Assembly: GCF_963855985.1 (NCBI RefSeq)
Contig: NC_087109.1
Coordinates: 5,662,001-5,726,000, forward strand
Reading direction: 5' to 3'
Length of the DNA: 64,000 nt
Origin: Ostrinia nubilalis
Taxonomy: Eukaryota; Arthropoda; Insecta; Lepidoptera; Crambidae
Position numbers and translations under genes: made by a program. The notes below the pieces were generated by a model that was not told the origin of the DNA, searched no databases, and saw only the letters and a list, made by a program, of their open reading frames with translations. Of this stretch, positions 59,401 through 64,000 are shown piece by piece. Position 1 is the first letter of the stretch. Each line of letters starts with the position of its first letter.

Positions 59401-61965
59401 TGCTACTTAGAATAAAATCCGTTACCTGCTTCATTCATTAAGTTCGATGGACAAAACAATTAAAAAAAATGAATAACTCTAAACAGGTTGTATCACTTGT
59501 CACAGTCGCAAAAAAAATAAACGATATGTCACTCCAGCCCCGCCCACCTCGCAATAATCTATAATCGCATTCAAAACGCGGGTCTAATTGGCTATTTCGA
59601 AATTCGAATTTCAATAAGCATTGCTGATATTTTAATAGGTTATGAGCATGATTCGGACTGCTTTTGTTTTTATGATTTAGGGATCGGTAGAGTGTGCGGA
59701 GTGATAATGAAGCAATAATTAGTTTGGGATTCCAAAGTTTATGTAAAACGTATTACAACGAGTATTAATTTAAAACAGAGTTTAATAACCATTAGTTACT
59801 GCTTAAAAACAAGTTGGCCAAGTTGTACATCCAACGCAATGTAAAAATAAGTAAATATTGCATATAAGTTACTAAAAAAATGTTTAATTTCAACATTCGG
59901 TACTTTTTCGCAAAATATTTTTCGAATTTCGACGACATTCCAAACACGCGATTAAAAAAATTATTTCCAAAAACTTTCACGAAACAAAATACAAAGTTAC
60001 GGGCTTGAATACATCATGGCGGCCACGCGCTTGACCCGTTTTCTTTTTTTAAATAGTGCGCAGCGCACTGGCAGCCAAATGAGCGCGTTCCTTTTTTAAA
60101 ATTCATGATTTACAAGCAATGAATTGTGAACACAGCTAATGAAGAATTGAGTAATGTCGCAATGGACTAGCCTTATTTTAGCGATTAATGGCCGACCATA
60201 ATCGTAACTCTTTGCTGGGCTTCTTAAGTATAAGTGCAAATAAGAAGGTTTTTAAATTATAATACCTACTTAAATATCGTTAAGGTAGTTTTTTTCAATT
60301 CCATTCCTTGTGTGTTGTCGTAAGTACACTGATTAATGTTAGTAAATTATACTTATGTGTTCGTTAGCCCATGCTAAATATGTTTTGTTAATTTTATTCA
60401 GTTACCAATTAAATTGTTTTATTTTCCCGGATTTTGTAAGGGCTTTCGTGTAAGACGCAAGCACGGCATTCCGAATTGGTGTTTCATTGAACAAATTTTG
60501 ATTTGAAATTTGAAATAGCCACCTAGTGCTTCGTTATTTGCTAACTCTAACAAAGCGTTTATTGATCACCCAAAGTAACTGACCCCATACGATCCACGTT
60601 TCCAAAACACTGCACCACAGACAACACACAATACGGCAATCAGTTTCCGGAAATAAACTGCCAGAGAGGACTGACCCACAAATGATCGTCTATTTAAACA
60701 AGCAAGCAAAAAGGCCCGAACTCATTTCTCATCGTCTATTTTTTTCCGCTGGCAATTTGTTATGGTAAATAAAATCCATTGTCAGCCGGAGTCCCGATAT
60801 CTCTAAGGCCATAACAGGAATTTATATCTGACATTATTCATTATATCCTCTCAGGTTGTTTTCCCTAATTAGAATCCATTCAGCCGGGCCCATTAAAACT
60901 CGTCTAAATTAAAATTCGAATAACTTACTAACTAGATGTATAAATCAGTTGCGTACAGAAACACAATAAAATATATTGTCCGACGCTGCGGCGGTGTATT
61001 TAATACAATACCCCATGCGGTAATTAAAATAAACTAATTCCTTCACGTGTCTGCGGCTGTGAATGGATGACGTAACGGTGACCTTTTTTAATGATAGCAA
61101 CATTTGGGTAATACCTACTCGGCGACGAATGTGCAATGAAATTATGGCTTGACATTGACTGTCCAAACTCCAAACATTCGAGCTGTAGTGACGACAACTG
61201 ACAGCTTAATTTGTGAATAAGTTTATTCATAGTACATATATTAAAGAAGCTAGAAATTGTTCACGGAAAAGGTGAAAATGTTTCTTAAAGATGCTTCTGC
61301 CAAGTTAACACTTCAGTTAATTCAAAAACGATGTTCAAACATTCCTTTATTGATATCGTAAGAATTTAGTACTTTTACAGCCAGCGTAAGTGTGGCGGGA
61401 GTGATAAAAAATAATTTCTGCTATCGTAAACTCCATGATAATAGGCCCCAGTATACTACACAATAATAGAACTTGAGGTTAACCATCAGGCAAGCGTAGT
61501 TAATTAAAACCACAATACCCAACAGTAATTAAAATAAACCAAATCCCAAACACGCGTCAAGTTTATGAATGAACGCTCTACTATAGTTTTTTTAGCACTG
61601 GCAACATTTTTCAACCTGTCAATACTACTGACAGCTCGGTTGACGTTGTGTTTAGGGACCTCTAGGCAAAAGCAAGTATCTCTAGAACTCATTATGTGTG
61701 TAATATGTCTTTTGTTGCTGCATGGAATAGATACGTTTACGAGTAGAAGTGCAGTTAATTGTTTGAAAATTGGTTTGTAAGTATATCACTGTTGAATATT
61801 ATTATGGGACTGAATTAAGGGAAAATTTTGAGAAACTGTAGCAAGCGCAGATGCACTATCTCTATCTATAGTGACCACAATCGGTAGGCCAACAATCTAC
61901 CTAATTAGAGTTTTGAAGTTTCGACTTTTGGACCCAGCTTGTGTGTGACAAGCCGTAGAATGGAT
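56422..61965. other. Non-coding spacer
   Basis: 5.5 kb of mostly AT-rich DNA with no supported gene. Frames of 60-116 codons (for example 57454-57804) have no family match. 58200-58340 and 59170-59250 look like fragments of unidentified repeats. Confidence 0.35.
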
Positions 61966-62165
61966 ATCATCATCATCATCATTTCAGCCACCACAACGCC
62001 CACTGCTGATCATAGGCCTCCCCCAATGGTTTTGGTTAGTAGCATCCTGCATCCAGTGCCTTCCTGCTACCTTTATGAGTTCACCTACGAGGTGATAGGA
62101 AGGATAAGAGGCACATATTAGGAGTAGCCTATGCCCAGCAGTGGACTTCTAATATACTTATGATT
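61966..62165 (-). mobile_element. RTE-clade LINE 3' end with inverted second fragment (copy 7)
   Basis: A minus-strand copy with (CAT)n tail (61966-62109) is followed by a short plus-strand piece (about 62121-62158, GTAGCCTATGCCCAGCAGTG), the same ORF end in the opposite orientation. Confidence 0.65.
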
Positions 62166-63185
62166 TTGATGCAATTTTAAAAACAATTGACCATTTAATT
62201 ATACAGAACTCCTCACTAACTTGGTCTACCAAAACCGGCGGGTCTAAGGCGCGAGCTCTCCGCGGGACGCCGGCGCATCCGTGCGTTCGAATTAACTTAT
62301 TTTAATCCGGCGGCACCGCACTTTGGGCTATGGCGATAATTCACAACTCTCCGAAGCCTCTCGAATCAACTTATTTCACGGGTTTAATTGTTTTGAATTA
62401 TTTCAACGCCGAAAATGACCATTCATAAAACCTTTGTCATTGAGTTGCGTTTGAAAAAGTTTTGGGATGTTTCTGGTCTGGTTGGAGGAGTCGATTCGTA
62501 GCCTTCAAAGGATTGATTAAAAAATAAAACCCTCCTTCTGGCGCAGTCGAGTAAATATTACCTACTCAGTAAGTATTAATTGACAAAATAGAAAAAAAAT
62601 AAAACTACAACCAGAATTTCTTTAAATGCGTTAAACTCAAATCACATGATGTAGGTACCCACGGCCTCAAATCGATATCAGACGCCAATTACAAGAATGC
62701 ACGACTCCAAAAATTCCTTACACGAAGAACAAATCGCAGACAGTTCTAATTTCGGTCTCAAAATCTTTCCCTTTCTCACGCTAAACAAAAGATATCCCGA
62801 CTCCCACGAATTAGTAGACTAATTTTTATTTCTGGCAACATCGGATCTGGATGGACCAATCAGCACGCGTAATTACAGACCTGTAGGAATTTGGTAGAGC
62901 CCGCCGCGTGCACAGTAGCAATAACGTACAATTTAAATGTTTCGAATTTCGAACGTGATAATATGTTTTTTTTTTCGCAAATCCTCCTTGCGTGCGTATC
63001 CCGAATAAAGGAGGCTCAATGCCAAGATTAAGTTGTTGTTATTTACATATTTCTCTGGAACGGTTGATATATTGCGGACGGGGATGTCGTTTTGATATTT
63101 TTAATTAAATTAAGAAAACGGTTTTATGAAACCAGCTGTGAAATATGCACGAAACACGACATACCAAGAGGACTATGATCAACCT
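62166..63185. other. Non-coding spacer
   Basis: About 1 kb without a supported gene; GC-richer at 62230-62290. Confidence 0.4.
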
Positions 63186-63343
63186 TATCATTTCAGCCAT
63201 AGGTCGTCCACTGTTAAACAAAGGCATCCCCCAATGATTTCCATTTCTATAATGACTGGTTCGTAGCGGCCTGCATCCAGCGCCTTCCTGCTACCTGAGG
63301 TCGTCGGTCCGCCTTGTGGGTGGACGTCCTACGCTATGATAAG
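63186..63343 (-). mobile_element. RTE-clade LINE 3' end (copy 8)
   Basis: TTTCAGCCATAGGTCGTCCA through GGCCTGCATCCAGCGCCTTC to GGTGGACGTCCTACGCTATG on the plus strand, that is, the complement of the RTE ORF end including GRPP..WTDD. One of the longer relics. Confidence 0.7.
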
Positions 63344-63721
63344 CATGAGGACTATGATAAGTACCTATTATCCTATTATAATATCTACAGTGATTCATTC
63401 TTGACATTCCAACAAATAGGTATTATTTTGTAATTTCATTACAGGTTACGAAATTACAAACAAAGTTATAGGCCTACCAGACTGCACGTCACGTCCGTAC
63501 AATCCAGCCAAATGACACAGTCACGTAGCGCAAATGAGGCTCCTTCAGCCACACCTGTCATTTTGTCTGATTCATATTCTGGGCACTGTTCATGTCATTA
63601 CGAATGTTCTTTCTTTGCCTACTGGCTGAATTTCTAAAATATACGAGTGCAGAAAAGTCACTGAACTGGTAAAAATATCAGATTTTGTTCATTAGTAAAT
63701 TTTCTAACTTAAGCGCTGTAA
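63344..63721. other. Non-coding spacer
   Basis: AT-rich, nothing recognised. Confidence 0.5.
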
Positions 63722-63918
<197 letters not shown>

Positions 63919-64000
63919 TAAATTACCATAGGCATGATATTGTTATGATAAAAATTATAGAACAGACAGATGGAATCATAATGACAATCACCTCAAAGTT

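Overview
The window looks like intergenic or intronic nuclear DNA from an insect, most likely a moth or butterfly. It is AT-rich and holds no recognisable host protein-coding exon, rRNA or tRNA gene. It is packed with short transposons of types I recognise from Lepidoptera: Helitrons ending in a GCGGGCGAAGCCGCGGGC-type hairpin plus CTAG, RTE-clade LINE 3' ends with a (CAT)n/(ATG)n tail, Harbinger-type MITEs with TAA/TTA duplications, and hAT MITEs with 8-bp duplications. The taxon call rests on recognition of these repeats, not on a search.

Left end (1-4254). The only long intact coding sequence is a Penelope-like retroelement (PLE). It has a full-length reverse transcriptase plus GIY-YIG endonuclease ORF on the minus strand. 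A 5'-truncated second copy is joined to its start in inverted orientation, and a 27-bp remnant of another copy start lies at its far end. The whole 3.8-kb composite sits between 11-bp target duplications at the very tip of an older MITE. The two inverted arms are 1094 bp each with no indel and one base difference that I found, so the insertion is young and the protein may still be functional.

Middle and right (4.5-64 kb). There are at least five hAT-type non-autonomous elements with readable 8-bp duplications (6233, 11597, 23598, 54062, 55993), about nine Harbinger-like MITEs, twelve Helitron copies or fragments, eight RTE 3' relics, a mariner-like transposase relic (15.9-16.1 kb), a TA-flanked 975-bp element, and several long foldbacks. 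Nesting is clear in at least four places: PLE in MITE, Helitron in MITE, RTE in hairpin, and Helitron in the TA-flanked element.

The most unusual object is a 983-bp foldback at 17091-18073. Its 277-bp terminal inverted repeats carry 15 copies of a CGACAAACG/CGACAGNAC motif spaced alternately 15 and 16 bp, a 31-bp two-step period. I cannot assign it to a known superfamily. The only plausible host regulatory signal is a CpG-rich block with paired CCAAT boxes near 49.8-50.1 kb. Short ORFs elsewhere are mostly chance frames; 48325-48525 is the most protein-like.
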